From positions 4,409,501 through 4,473,500 of the forward strand of contig NC_066266.1 in NCBI RefSeq assembly GCF_905404315.1: a stretch of DNA of 64,000 nucleotides, in the 5' to 3' direction. Within the stretch, counting starts at the first letter, position 1, and each line of letters begins with the position of its first letter. Origin of the DNA: Leptidea sinapis. Lineage: Eukaryota; Arthropoda; Insecta; Lepidoptera; Pieridae. Shown in pieces: positions 54,764-64,000 of the stretch. The notes under the pieces are model-generated. The model ran no database searches. It saw nothing but the letters and a program-made list of their open reading frames with translations, and had not been told where the DNA came from. The position numbers were made by a program, and so were the translations under genes.

Positions 54764-56087
54764 ATAAGCATAAACTAAACTAAAGTAATAATTACACAAA
54801 TCAAATCCTAAGTTCTTTTTCATTTAAATTACTTGAATTAAACTCCTTGATCTAGTGTTTCTATAATGATTTGCAGTATGTATGGCTAGGAATTTGTTAA
54901 ATCTAAGTATCAATCTCCATCTAATTCTATTTTGTTTAATGTCTCCCTACTCCTCAACTTGTATGTCTACTTTATAAGGCTAGCAACATTTTGTAACAAA
55001 CTATTTGTTATTATTAAACACTGGACTCTTGTTTATAATACTAATCTCAATTTATTCAATGTTAAATTGATATCTAATTTCTAACTTAGACTTCACTTAT
55101 TTGATAGAACTGAAACTGAAACTGTGAATCTTGAAATAAGTTTGTACTTTAAAGTAGTATATGATAAAATTTGTACAATATGTAAGCATTACTTGATTAT
55201 ATGTGCCTAGTCAACATAATATAATATTAGGTAATATTGTTTACATTTTTGTGTCACTATTTACCTACAAGAAATTTAATTAACTATATATTTAATAAAC
55301 TTAAAATCAAATATTAAGTTTAGAGTTAAACTATATACTTACTTTATACTACTTTTTGGTGAACAATAAACTGCATTAAACTTTATTTATAGTTTCTAAT
55401 TGTTTGGTTCATAATATAATATATCAGTTAATCCAATTTAATAACTTCTATTCATAAAACATATGCATAAATTGACAATCTTTGTAAGTCTGTTTTGTAT
55501 CTTCATTTATATTTACTATACATTTCATTGTAAAATTATATACATTTGATATTCTAATACTCTTGGTGTAACATTGTAATTATAAAACATAATAATACTA
55601 ATACATTGACAATGTTTGTAAGTCGGTTCTGTAACTGTATCATCATTTTACTATACATTTCATTGTAAAATAATATCAATTTGATATTCAAAATACTCTT
55701 GGTGTAACATTGCATATCATTATATAGCAACATAATCTATAAATTTTATAATGTTATTGTTAATTTGATTAGTTGTAATAATTTGCGCTAGTAATTTCTG
55801 TTCAATTAATTCATGCGAGACTGGCGTTAACAGGATACAGTTTTTTTGAATAAAACCACTAATATATTAATTTCAAACACATTAATATAACTTGAAAACG
55901 CAATATAATATATACATATATTTTTCGTTGGATTTAGATACATAACATTTGTTATAATTAATCTAAGTATTATTGTTTAGTTAGTTAGTTTAGTTATAAT
56001 TGATCTAAGTATTATTGTAACATATCTACTTATTAATTATTATTTATTTGTTCTGTACTTTTTAATCTTGATAAATTGTAGCTGGTA
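54764..56087. other. AT-rich spacer with two ~140-base direct repeats
   Basis: Over 1.3 kb lie between the LINE ORF1 stop and ORF2 start. 55441-55583 and 55584-55720 are direct repeats sharing AATTGACAATCTTTGTAAGT-like, ACTATACATTTCATTGTAAA and ACTCTTGGTGTAACATTG. No ORF or transposon end is visible. It may be an insertion or an unusually long intergenic region. Confidence 0.6.
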
Positions 56088-56372
56088 ATGGCAGATACTA
56101 GTGATAGCAGTGAAGTTGATTTTTTGTCCTTGAATTCCTCAAGCAGCCAAAGCTGCGCTGATGAAAGCTACTACAGCATCTCACCTACCTTCTCTCTTCG
56201 TAGTGAACTTGAGAAAGCTTTTATAGATTGTGTTAATAATTTCAATGTTTTACATATAAATGCTCAGAGTGTGCCTTCTAGCTACACTGATATGCTTGCT
56301 TCATTTGATTGTAATAATATTCATGCAATTCTAGTGTCTGAGAGAAAAAAACATTATCTGTCCTCTATTTGA
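56088..56372 (+). pseudogene. LINE ORF2 N-terminus (start of APE endonuclease), deleted after ~85 codons
   Basis: MADTSDSSEVDFLSLNSSSS, then FNVLHINAQSVPSSYTDMLA, FDCNNIHAILVSE is the first strand of an APE-type endonuclease (LHINAQS...I.A.LVSE) as in Jockey/CR1-group ORF2. The frame then changes character (RKKHYLSSI) and stops at 56370. Reverse transcriptase is absent, and about 300 bases later the 3' end appears. The switch near 56340 looks like a deletion junction. Confidence 0.7.
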
Positions 56373-56700
56373 TAGAATCTATCTGTATGTATCCACAAAT
56401 ATAATTCAACAATTCTGAAATGTTAATTATTGTTCCTACTTTTTACATATTTTACTTTCTTATAAACGTATCTATATTTTAGTATAGTATATATTATGTG
56501 TGTCTATATTTTTGACACTTCTTACCCTTTTAATGTTCTGCCTTTCTCTTTAATTGTATTACAAATGGTTGCCTGGAAGAGATCACTATATAGTGATAAG
56601 GCCGCCATTTGCACCATATCATGTAATTATGTATGTTAGTAATTAAGTTATATTTTGTTAATGTGGTGTCAAAAAAGTGTAATAAATAAATAAAAAATAA
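56373..56700 (+). mobile_element. 3' untranslated end of the deleted LINE
   Basis: GGCCGCCATTTGCACCATAT, AATGTGGTGTC and GTGTAATAAATAAATAAAAA form an A-rich LINE 3' end known from lepidopteran elements. It continues the element that starts at about 54191. 56701-56854 is unassigned. Confidence 0.5.
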
Positions 56701-56854
56701 AATAAAGTAGTTATTATAATCTAAAGCACTATTATTTAAATTCCGAATATATTGGCACTCAAAATTTCCAGAAAAGAAATATATGATGCAGATTATTTTG
56801 ATTTTATTATACAGTCCATATTTCAATCAAAGCCAACTAATTACTTTTACTATC

Positions 56855-57210
56855 ATCATCAGCCGGAAGACGTCCACTGCTGGACAAAGGCCTCCCCCAA
56901 AGATTTCCAAGAAGATCGGTCCTGCGCTGCGCTCATCCAACGTATTCCGGTGATCTTGACCAAATCGTCGGTTCATCTTGTGTGGGGTCTACCAACACTG
57001 CATCTTCCGGTACGTGGTCGCCATTCGAGGACTTTACTACCCCAACGGCCATCTGTCCGTCAAACTATGTCCTGCCCTGCCCAATGCCACTTCAGTTTCG
57101 TAATCATTTGGACTATGTAGGTAACTTTGGTTTCCTATGGATCTCCTCATTTCTGATTCGATCACGCAGGGAAACTCCGAGCGTAGCCCTTTCCATTGCC
57201 AAAAGCGTTG
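56855..57210 (-). pseudogene. E-family LINE ORF2 C-terminus (RTE-like)
   Basis: On the minus strand ITKLKWHWAGQD, RTDGRWGSKVLEWRPRTGRC, SVGRPHTR, TDDLVKITGIRWMSAAQDRS, SWKSLGEAFVQQWTSSG read with two or three stops. The end carries CATCATCAG (GATGATG in sense). The RT core is absent. Confidence 0.75.
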
Positions 57211-57364
57211 TACAAGCGACATTAACCCTTATTTCGTATGTACTGTACTTGTACATTACAGATTACAATGCTAGCAAGAAAACTCTACCAAAAACTTTTC
57301 TGCAACTGCAGAACTTTCTCGCAAAAATGTCAATAGCTATGGACTCAGTTATAGGGTGCACTGG

Positions 57365-57425
57365 TGTCAAGTGATCACCGCCGCTCACATTCTCTTGAAA
57401 CACCAGAGGAATCACAGTATTCCGA
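57365..57425 (-). mobile_element. C-family LINE 3' fragment
   Basis: GTGTCAAGTGATCACCGCCG and ACACCAGAGGAATCACAG in reverse orientation, about 60 bases. Confidence 0.6.
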
Positions 57426-57469
57426 GATTGTCTGGCTACAACCTGTATAAAAACAGGCGACAGTGGGCC

Positions 57470-57692
57470 AGCAAAGAACCCAAAAATTCTGAACACTACA
57501 ATTACGCTCGTCACTTTGACATTAGATTGACATAAGATGTTAAGCGAGACCCAGTAATTTCACTAGCTACGGCGCCCTTCAGACCGAAACACAGTAATGT
57601 TTACACATTACTTCATGGCAGAAATAGGCGCCGTTGTGGTACCCATAATCTAGCCGGCTTCCTGTGCTTAGGAGCCTCCCACTGGTACAATA
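57470..57692 (-). mobile_element. B element, 5' two thirds
   Basis: AACCCAAAAATTCTGAACAC, CACTAGCTACGGCGCCCTTC, AGACCGAAACACAGTAATGT and GGAGCCTCCCACTGGTAC in reverse orientation. The A-tail side is missing. 57693-58214 is unassigned. Confidence 0.7.
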
Positions 57693-58214
57693 TGTAAAAG
57701 ATCAACTTATAATGCTAGTCATATTATATTATGTAGATCATAGCACTTTCTGACGACATAATGTTATAAAGCCTATCATTTTCAGTATATTGACTATTGC
57801 AAGGAACAGGCTATAAATAATATTTAAAGAATAGCAAAAATCATCACAATATTTAACAAAAATAAATACAATATGTTTGAATAAGCTACAAATGCTTGTT
57901 AAATTTTCTCGCAGTACTTTACATATTTAGTGATAATTATATTACCCGAAGAAACTTTAAAACAAACACGGCTGCGAACATAAGGTTACTTAACTGTCTT
58001 AAGTATAATATGATGGCTGGTTAAGGAACGAAATGGGAGTCACTTGACAGCGAGTGAAATGTATGAATTTGTTTTCACTGTTACAATTATGTTTTAAATA
58101 ATCTCAACATATAATATATTGTTACATCATTTATACGTTTAGATATACTGTGATGAAACTTTCGAATAAATAGCGGCGAACTGTTAACCTCTATTTTCAG
58201 CAACGTACGCAAAA

Positions 58215-58520
58215 AACAAAGTGACGTCCACTGCAGGACGATTTCCACGACGATCGGTCCTGCGCTGCCCTCATCCAGCGTATTCCGGCGATCTTGACCA
58301 GATCGTCGGTCCATCTTGTGAGGGTCTACCAACACTGCGTCTTCCGGTACGTGGTCGCCATTCGAGGACTTTACTCCCCCAACGGCCATCTGTCCGTCGA
58401 ACTATGTGCCCTGCCCACTGCTACTTCAGTTTCGCAATCATTTGGACTATGTCGGTAACTTTGGTTCTCCTACGGATCTCATTTCAGATTCGATCTCGCT
58501 TGTCATGCATGCTAGTTATA
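58215..58520 (-). pseudogene. E-family LINE ORF2 C-terminus (RTE-like), second copy
   Basis: On the minus strand MAVGGVKSSNGDHVPEDAVL, VDPHKMDRRSGQDRRNTLDE is a frame-shadow of the same C-terminal segment as 56855-57210, with GRSSWKSSC-like ends. The final GEAFVQQW block is truncated at about 58215. Confidence 0.7.
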
Positions 58521-58689
58521 AGCCTGGCCTATTGTCATGCATTGCCTCACAGATAGAGGCTCCAGAGGCGTATAAACTATCCAAGAATATCGGATATCTC
58601 TTTTCAAACAATCAAACATGGTAACGTTTTAAAATCATTGTAAATAATTCAGAAAAAGGAAATAGTTTTATCCCACAAATGTATTACTA

Positions 58690-58825
58690 TATCAACATAA
58701 AACTAAATATATTAAATTTACCGCGCCAAATGTCAAAAATGTAGATGCGAATTTTTTATTAAACAGAGAGGTGGTAAAACCAGTTGAATCTGCTATATTT
58801 CTTGGCATTCATCATATTGGATTCG
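58690..58825 (+). pseudogene. CR1-like LINE reverse transcriptase fragment
   Basis: TTAAATTTACCGCGCCAAAT, GTCAAAAATGTAGATGCGAA and GAATCTGCTATATTTCTTGG match 62197-62293 (just after the FADD box). Confidence 0.7.
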
Positions 58826-58883
58826 TCTGGTGTTGCAAGAGTAACCCGTCCCCTCGTTTATTCTCCTCTTCTATAAAAAAATG
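58826..58883 (+). mobile_element. C-family LINE 3' tip
   Basis: GATTCGTCTGGTGTTGCAAG, CGTCCCCTCGTTTATTCTCC, then a short A-tract. It is fused directly to the CR1-like fragment. Confidence 0.55.
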
Positions 58884-58944
58884 GACAATTGAGTCTAGCA
58901 GTGAGTTTCAACCTCTAAGTTAAACAAATTATTATTACACAAAT

Positions 58945-59215
58945 AAAATTTGAAAAACAAAATTTTATGAACGATGCGCGATACGACCCACGACCTCCGG
59001 CGTTCCGTGCCGGTGCTCTAACCAACGAAGCCAACCATTTGAGTACCGCCTCGTAATAAAATTCTGTTTGCTTTGTTCAACTCTCAGGTTGTGGCTTCAT
59101 CTGCAGGATCTACTTTACAGTTGATAACCTGCTCAATCCCAATATTTGCATATTAGGAAATTGACTTGAGATGTCGCTCTTGTAAATCTAAACAATATGT
59201 TTTGTTTTTAAGGTG
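58945..59215 (-). mobile_element. SINE-like unit with internal tRNA-like module (D2), copy 3
   Basis: On the minus strand leader GCGACATCTCAAGTCAATTT, GTAAAGTAGATCCTGCAGAT, then GGTTGGCTTCGTTGGTTAGA, GCACCGGCACGGAACGCCGG and AGGTCGTGGGTCGTATCG. It is the clearest leader-plus-tRNA-like arrangement of the family. Confidence 0.65.
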
Positions 59216-59478
59216 ATAACCCTCACTTCTAGGATTAATACACAAAATTTGAAAATCAAAATTTTATGAACGACGCGGGATACGAAACCACGACCTCCGG
59301 CGTTCCATGCCGGTGCTCCCACTGAGCCAACCGTTCTAGTATCGCCTCGTTATAAAATTCTGTTTGCTTTGTTCAACTCACAAAATAAATTTTGTTTTTC
59401 AAATTTTATTTGTGTATTAATCCTAGAAGTGAGGGTTATCACTTTAAAAACATAACATATATAACATATTGTTTAAAT
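59190..59478. repeat. Foldback bracketing a second tRNA-like module
   Basis: Left arm GGTGATAACCCTCACTTCTA, GGATTAATACACAAAATTTG (from 59212) pairs with right arm CAAATTTTATTTGTGTATTA, ATCCTAGAAGTGAGGGTTAT, CAC. Arms approach 80-90 bases. Between them lies another D2 tRNA-like module in minus orientation (GGTTGGCTCAGTGGGAGCAC, GGAACGCCGGAGGTCGTGG). Confidence 0.7.
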
Positions 59479-59551
59479 TATTATTATTTTTAAAACACAC
59501 TTTTTCAACTAGACTCCAAATCGCCTATTTAAAGGTCGTCAAAGACGTCTT

Positions 59552-59864
59552 ACGACCGTTTCCAATATTCAGTCTATCTCTTACTTGAGATAAAAATCGT
59601 AAATATCGTTGACTTTTCTGTCCCAATAAACTTATCGCCGGTAACTCAACTTATCCGTAAACGCTGTCTGTCAATGGGACGACGTATAGCTTACCAGCGA
59701 TAGAAGTTTGTTTGGAAATTTCAATTCACGCGTTCCAATATAAGGCGATAAGAATGACATATCGGGTATATTAGGACAGCTTCAGATTATTGACAGTTAA
59801 TTACTGATAGTAGAAGGTAGTAATTTATCTCTATCTGTAGATAGTATATTGGGAATGGCCGTTA
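59552..59864. mobile_element. MITE-like element with ~40-base inverted repeats
   Basis: ACGACCGTTTCCAATATTCA, GTCTATCTC at left corresponds to the reversed right end AACGGCCATTCCCAATATAC, TATCTACAGATAGAG. No ORF. The window's first 45 bases look like the end of another copy. Confidence 0.55.
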
Positions 59865-59924
59865 GTGGCGTTGTTTATACGTTGCATACGTTACTGCTTC
59901 TATTCAGCAGTGTACTAATTTAAG

Positions 59925-60769
59925 TAAAGATTTGGAATATTATTGAATATCCAAAAAATTAAACAATAAAACAATAGGGGACTCTTCTAGCAGTGTAAAA
60001 ACAAGTAATTTAACATGTGCTAGAATAAGTAATAATGGTAAAATTGCAAACTTGATGCACCAAAACATGCAAGGACTATTTGGTAAAGAACTTGAACTGG
60101 AGTTATTTATGGATCATAAAGATATCCATAATATTATATGTTTAACAGAGCACTGGCTCAGAAAATATGAGCTCATCTTTAACTTCAGTGGTCATCAGGT
60201 AGCAATTGCGTTTTGCAGAGAATAGGCTACACGTGGCGGTTCTATTATACTTGTAAGTAAATTATTCAAATTCAAAGAACGTGAAGATATCGTAGTCTGT
60301 ATTGTAGTCGTATCTCTGTTGAACGTACCGTTGAAACAGCCTGTGCAGAGCTCGATCGCGCCATTGTTGTTAGTATATACAGACCCCCAGATGCAGTATA
60401 TGAAGTGTATTGGAGGAGGTTTTATTAAAATTATGGAAGTCGAATAAGTATATCATGATATGTGGTGAATTTAATATTAATTTATTAGAATAATCCACCA
60501 CTAGTATCAGATTCAGATCTTTGTTCAAATCATATGATTTAACCAATATTTTCTTAGAGCCTACTAGAGTACCTCCAAAAGCTGTATTGATAACATATTT
60601 TAAAATTATAAACCCATTTCTCAGTCAATAATAAACAAACTGAGTTCAGACCACTTTGGCCAGTTAGCCAGCCAGTTAGTTATATTGAGGTCAATAAATG
60701 TTCTAAAATTAAAAAGTTTACGTTTGTTCCTGTGAATAATAGGCGGATGGAGAAATATAGAGGTAAAAT
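59925..60769 (+). pseudogene. CR1-like LINE ORF2, endonuclease region (broken)
   Basis: An APE-type endonuclease nicks the target to prime reverse transcription. From about 60042: KIANLMHQNMQGLFGKELEL, DIHNIICLTEHWL (the conserved E of the active site), a TAG at about 60223, RGGSIILVSK, VSIYRPPDA-like pieces around 60370, and a degraded ICGEFNINLLE (usual GDFN) near 60460. Multiple stops and shifts disable it. It is continuous with the reverse transcriptase part downstream. Confidence 0.75.
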
Positions 60770-62622
60770 GTGTCAGTTAAACTCTCAAATTTGGATTTAT
60801 TGAAACATAATATTAATCCTAATGAAATGTATGAAATGTTATTTAAAATAATTAAAACAGAGTTTGCTTCTATATTTATTTCAAAGACAGTCAAATCAGG
60901 TGGTCTCTTGTCATTTAATGATTGGGCATTGCTGCTGGCATTCATAGGAGCAGGCAAAGGCTATATGAACTATATAGTGAGAGATCATTATATAATCATG
61001 ATGCATCTTTTCTCGAGTATGTTAAAAAATACTCTAAAATATTTAAAAATGTTTGTTCTATTGCAAAGTCTATGCATATCAGACAGATTATTAAAAATGC
61101 ACCGAATAAAATAAAGATGACTTGGAATGTGATTAACTGGGAATCTGGAAGAGTGAAAGACCGCAACATTGAATACAATTTATCAATAAACAATACTATA
61201 ATTCAATCTCAGCAGGAAGTTGCTTCTGCTTTTGAGATTTTTTTTTCTGACATTCCAGTTTCTATCACAAGCACTCTTGTCTCCTCCACCAGTGTTGCTG
61301 AGTCACTTCTCCTGGAAAATGTTAATAAATGCCAACAAACTTTCAATTTTAGTTTTGTTAGCCCTGGAGAAATAATTAAAACTTTTAAGTCTCTCGACAT
61401 GAAATAAACTGCTGATATATGGGGCATTTCTGTTAAAATAATAAGTTCAATAATTGATGTCATAGCACCATATCTTGCAATAGTATTTAATAATTGTATT
61501 AATCGTGGCGTGTTTCCTAACCTTCGGAAACATAGTAAAATTACACCAATATTTAAGTCGGGATGCTCTTCTGACCCGAACTATCGTCCTGTGTCGGTTT
61601 TGGCGACCCTTAGTAAAATTTTTGAAAAAATAATTTTAAGCCAAATGCTTACTTACTTTAAGTCTCATAAGTTACTTCATTTGAAACAATTTGGTTTTAC
61701 TAGGGGACGTTCAACAACGGATGCAGGTGTTGAGCTGATAAAGAATATTTTTGATGCCTGGGAGGAATCGCAGAATGCACTTGGCATCTTCTGTGATTTA
61801 TCTAAGGCTTTTGATTTTGTTCAACATTCAACGCTGGTCAGGAAGCTATACCATTATGGCATAAAAGGAACTGCGCTCGATCTTCCGACTTCATATCTAA
61901 ACAATAGAATTCAGAGGGTCGACGTGAATGGCAGGAGATCTCCTGGGACTCCTCTCAGTATGGGGGTACCACAAGGATCTATTCTTGGACCGTTCCTCTT
62001 CCTTATCTATATAAATGATCTTTCTAGTCGCAAAGAGAAAAAACATAAGGAAGTATTGTTTGCGGACGACACTTCACTGATTTTCAAAGTGAAAAGAAAC
62101 CAAGCTATGTATGACGAAGTGAACGATATTTTATCTGACATCGTGTACTGGTTTAGCGCTAATAACCTATTGTTAAATAGTAAGAAAACTAAATACATTA
62201 AATTTACCGTACCAAATGTCAAAAATGTAAATGCAAATGTTTTGTTAAACGTAGAGGTGATAGAACCGATGGAATCTACTATATTTCTTGGCATAACTCT
62301 AGATTTCAAATTACAATGGGGATATTAATATTTAAGGATTGGCGAACAGACTTAGTTCTGCAGCATACGCGGTTAAAAAGATTAGACAATTAACTGACAT
62401 AGATACGGCGCTACTAGTATACTTTAGTTATTTCCATAGTATTATGTCCTATGGTATATTGCTATGGGGCAACGCTGCCGATATTAATACAATATTTGTG
62501 CTGCAGAAGAGGGATATTCGCGCTATTTATAACCTAGGTCCTAGAGAATCATTGAGAGCAAAATTCAAAGAAATTAACATCTTTACTGTTGCTTCTCAAT
62601 ATATTATTGATAATGTAATGTA
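60770..62622 (+). pseudogene. CR1-like LINE ORF2, reverse transcriptase and C-terminus
   Basis: One frame runs from 60922 to 62328 with a single stop (TAA at 61405) between SLDMK and TADIWGIS. Motifs: LRKHSKITPIFKSG (about 61520), NYRPVSVLATLSKIFEK, QFGFTRGRSTTDAG, CDLSKAFDFVQHSTL with the first catalytic Asp (61791 on), GVPQGSILGPFLFLIYINDL and LFADDTSLIF with the FADD Phe codon at 62059. A frameshift near 62330 separates the C-terminal part (62339-62622: LSSAAYAVKKIRQLTD, YFHSIMSYGILLWGNAAD, RAIYNLGPRESLRAKF). Best preserved reverse transcriptase in the window, but not intact. Confidence 0.85.
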
Positions 62623-63108
62623 AGTTCATAGGCACATAAGTGAATTTGCGAGTAACTGTCATAAACATAATGTTAACACCAGGAACAGACATAAACTGAT
62701 GATGCCTACTACTCGGATAAGTCGAGTTAGTAAGTCTTTTGTGGGGCGATGTATATGCTTTTACAACAAGATCCCAGAAAATGTTCAAAACAAAAATATT
62801 ACGTTATTCAAAAGAATTGTTAAAAAACGTTGATGTGGTAAAGGTTACTATAACATAAATGACTTTCTTAATGATACCACAGATTGGGAGTGATCGCCCT
62901 CAGGCTATTAGATAATAAGTTTAATTGCACAATATTACATTGTAAACATATTTATTTGATGGAAAAAAAAGCCCGCTGAGTTTGTTGCGCCCATTCTTCT
63001 CAGGTCTGAGGCATTCATTTTGGAATGGGTGGTAGTTTTTTGACTTTCAATAAGTGATGTCACATCCTATTTTGAATAAAAATATTCGAATTTGAATTTG
63101 AATATAAA
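62623..63108 (+). mobile_element. CR1-like LINE 3' region and (TTTGAA)n tail
   Basis: A broken terminal coding stretch (RNRHKLMMPTTRISRVSKSF-like, FVGRCICFYNKIPENVQNKN) is followed by the 3' block GCCCGCTGAGTTTGTTGCGC, CATTCTTCTCAGGTCTGAGG and a GAATTTGAATTTGAAT end. The truncated copies at 560, 6787, 39588 and 63585 all align to this stretch. 63109-63351 is unassigned. Confidence 0.8.
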
Positions 63109-63351
63109 CAAAGCCACTATACACTATACATATTAACTTATACAGATAACGTTAAAACATTCATTCAAATTAACACCTTATTTGGGGGCAGTAATGTTCA
63201 AAGTTTATTATTGTATACGCTCATTAGAAGTAGTAACGCTACGTCACACGGGAAACGCGAACACTAGGCAAGTACATTTTGTTTTAGCAATTGAAAGTAA
63301 ATTGTTAGCAAAATGATCAAAAACGTCAAGTTAGGTAAAAGGGGCACTTAC

Positions 63352-63441
63352 CTGAAATACGTATACTCCGTCCTTTTCGAGTTTGGATATGCTGTTACTA
63401 GGACAGTTTTTCACTGAACACTGTCTTGCGTGGCGTTGAAT
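63352..63441 (-). other. Possible exon: THAP-like zinc finger start with splice donor
   Basis: On the minus strand, after an in-frame TGA at about 63442, the frame reads IQRHARQCSVKNCPSNSISK, LEKDGVYVFQ and then meets CAG|GTAAGTG, a consensus 5' splice site, at 63352/63351. C-x4-C near the start followed about 15 residues later by a hydrophobic-F step is how THAP DNA-binding domains begin, and the family often has an intron nearby. No ATG is present after the stop, so the start is lost, lies in another exon, or this is a pseudogene or chance. The rest of a THAP domain (C-x2-H) would have to lie to the left and I did not find it. Confidence 0.3.
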
Positions 63442-63584
63442 TCAAAGCGCGGTCGAAACACAGCTGGGCGATAGCTCTGCTTAATTGACGCGTAGGTACA
63501 GTTTTGCATCAGAAAATTTTCTGTGTACTAAGTACGTCAATGTCGCTATGTAACAGATATACAACTTTGAAAGAACGAATTTGA

Positions 63585-64000
63585 ATTCTAAATTCAACAT
63601 TTTTTATATAAATACTGAGAAGAATAGGCGCAACAAACGCAGCGGGCTTCTTTTTTTTATATAAAATATGGTTAAAGTGTAAAATCGTACAATAAAATTA
63701 ATTATATAATAGCCTGTGGGTGGTCGCTCAATTCCCAATAAGTGAATTATCAAGAAAGTCATGTATGTTATAGTAACCTTTACCACACAAACGTTTTTAA
63801 CAATGCTTTTGAATTTCGTAATACATTTTGAACATTGTCGGGGGTTTTGTTGTAAAAGCATATACAACGCCCCACAAAAGAATTACTAACTCGACTTAGC
63901 CGAGTAGTAGGCATTATAAGTTTATGTTTGTTCCTGGTGTTAACATTATACTTATGACAGTTTCTAGCAAATTCAATTATGTGCCTATGCACATACATAA
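63585..64000 (-). mobile_element. CR1-like LINE 3' end running off the window
   Basis: Antisense copy beginning GAATTTGAATTCTAAATTCA, then AGAAGAATAGGCGCAACAAA, GCCTGTGGGTGGTCGCTCAA, GTAACCTTTACCACACAAAC. The coding end reads NKHKLIMPTTRLSRVSNSFV, GRCICFYNKTPDNVQN on the minus strand. It lies tail to tail with the copy ending at 63108. Confidence 0.8.

Noticed and set aside
60770..61114. A 114-codon ORF as an independent gene
   Set aside because: It overlaps, in another frame, the LINE ORF2 frame starting at 60922, which carries the conserved LINE pattern.
1..64000. CRISPR array, operons, ribosome binding sites or phage
   Set aside because: No spaced short direct repeats, and the content is plainly animal chromosomal sequence, so prokaryotic features do not apply.

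Overview
The window looks like a gene-poor, AT-rich stretch of a butterfly or moth (Lepidoptera) chromosome. That reading rests on repeat families I recognise from lepidopteran genomes: poly(A)-tailed 300-bp SINE-like elements, non-LTR retrotransposon 3' ends, a tRNA-derived SINE, and Helitron-like elements with TC...CTAG ends. A short run of the insect telomere repeat CCTAA also fits. I see no intact host protein-coding gene, no rRNA gene and no convincing functional tRNA gene. Nearly everything recognisable is a mobile element, usually truncated or broken and often nested. Family letters used below (B, C, G, J, K, E and so on) are local labels for repeats seen in several copies here; they are not database names.

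Layout. 0.5-9.5 kb: CR1-like LINE ends, a Tc1-like transposase remnant (3.0-3.6 kb), a mariner remnant (4.8-5.4 kb), B elements and three inverted-repeat (MITE-like) elements. 11.0-13.1 kb: a decayed LINE reverse transcriptase. 13.9-18.3 kb: a second mariner remnant, two adjacent foldbacks, an RTE-like LINE end and C-family LINE ends. 19.1-21.0 kb: a 56-bp minisatellite of about 34 units. 21.6-26.8 kb: unassigned ORF fragments, a 476-bp inverted-repeat element, and an open 178-codon reading frame that resembles the C-terminal, possibly nuclease-like, domain of uncharacterised metazoan mobile elements. 26.8-33 kb: SINEs, LINE ends and a probable solo LTR. 33.1-36.8 kb: a cluster of Helitron-like elements joined to a repeated coding-like module (K), plus a hammerhead-like motif. 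37-53 kb: more MITEs, B/C copies, a LINE RNase H-side tail, Helitron-like copies and a perfect 17-bp hairpin. 53.9-59.9 kb: a MITE with near-perfect inverted repeats, a LINE with ORF1 and the start of ORF2 but no reverse transcriptase, and tRNA-like SINE units in a foldback. 59.9-63.1 kb: the best preserved LINE (endonuclease to 3' tail, ORF2 broken). 63.35 kb: a short minus-strand reading frame ending at a consensus splice donor that resembles the start of a THAP zinc finger. The window ends inside another CR1-like copy.

How they relate: autonomous LINEs (CR1-like, C family, RTE-like) probably supplied the machinery that spread their own truncated ends and the SINE-like B and tRNA-SINE copies. 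Tc1/mariner-type and other DNA transposases would have moved the MITEs. All of this is inferred from family knowledge. No alignment or search could be run, so boundaries are approximate to a few tens of bases unless an inverted repeat or terminal motif fixes them.
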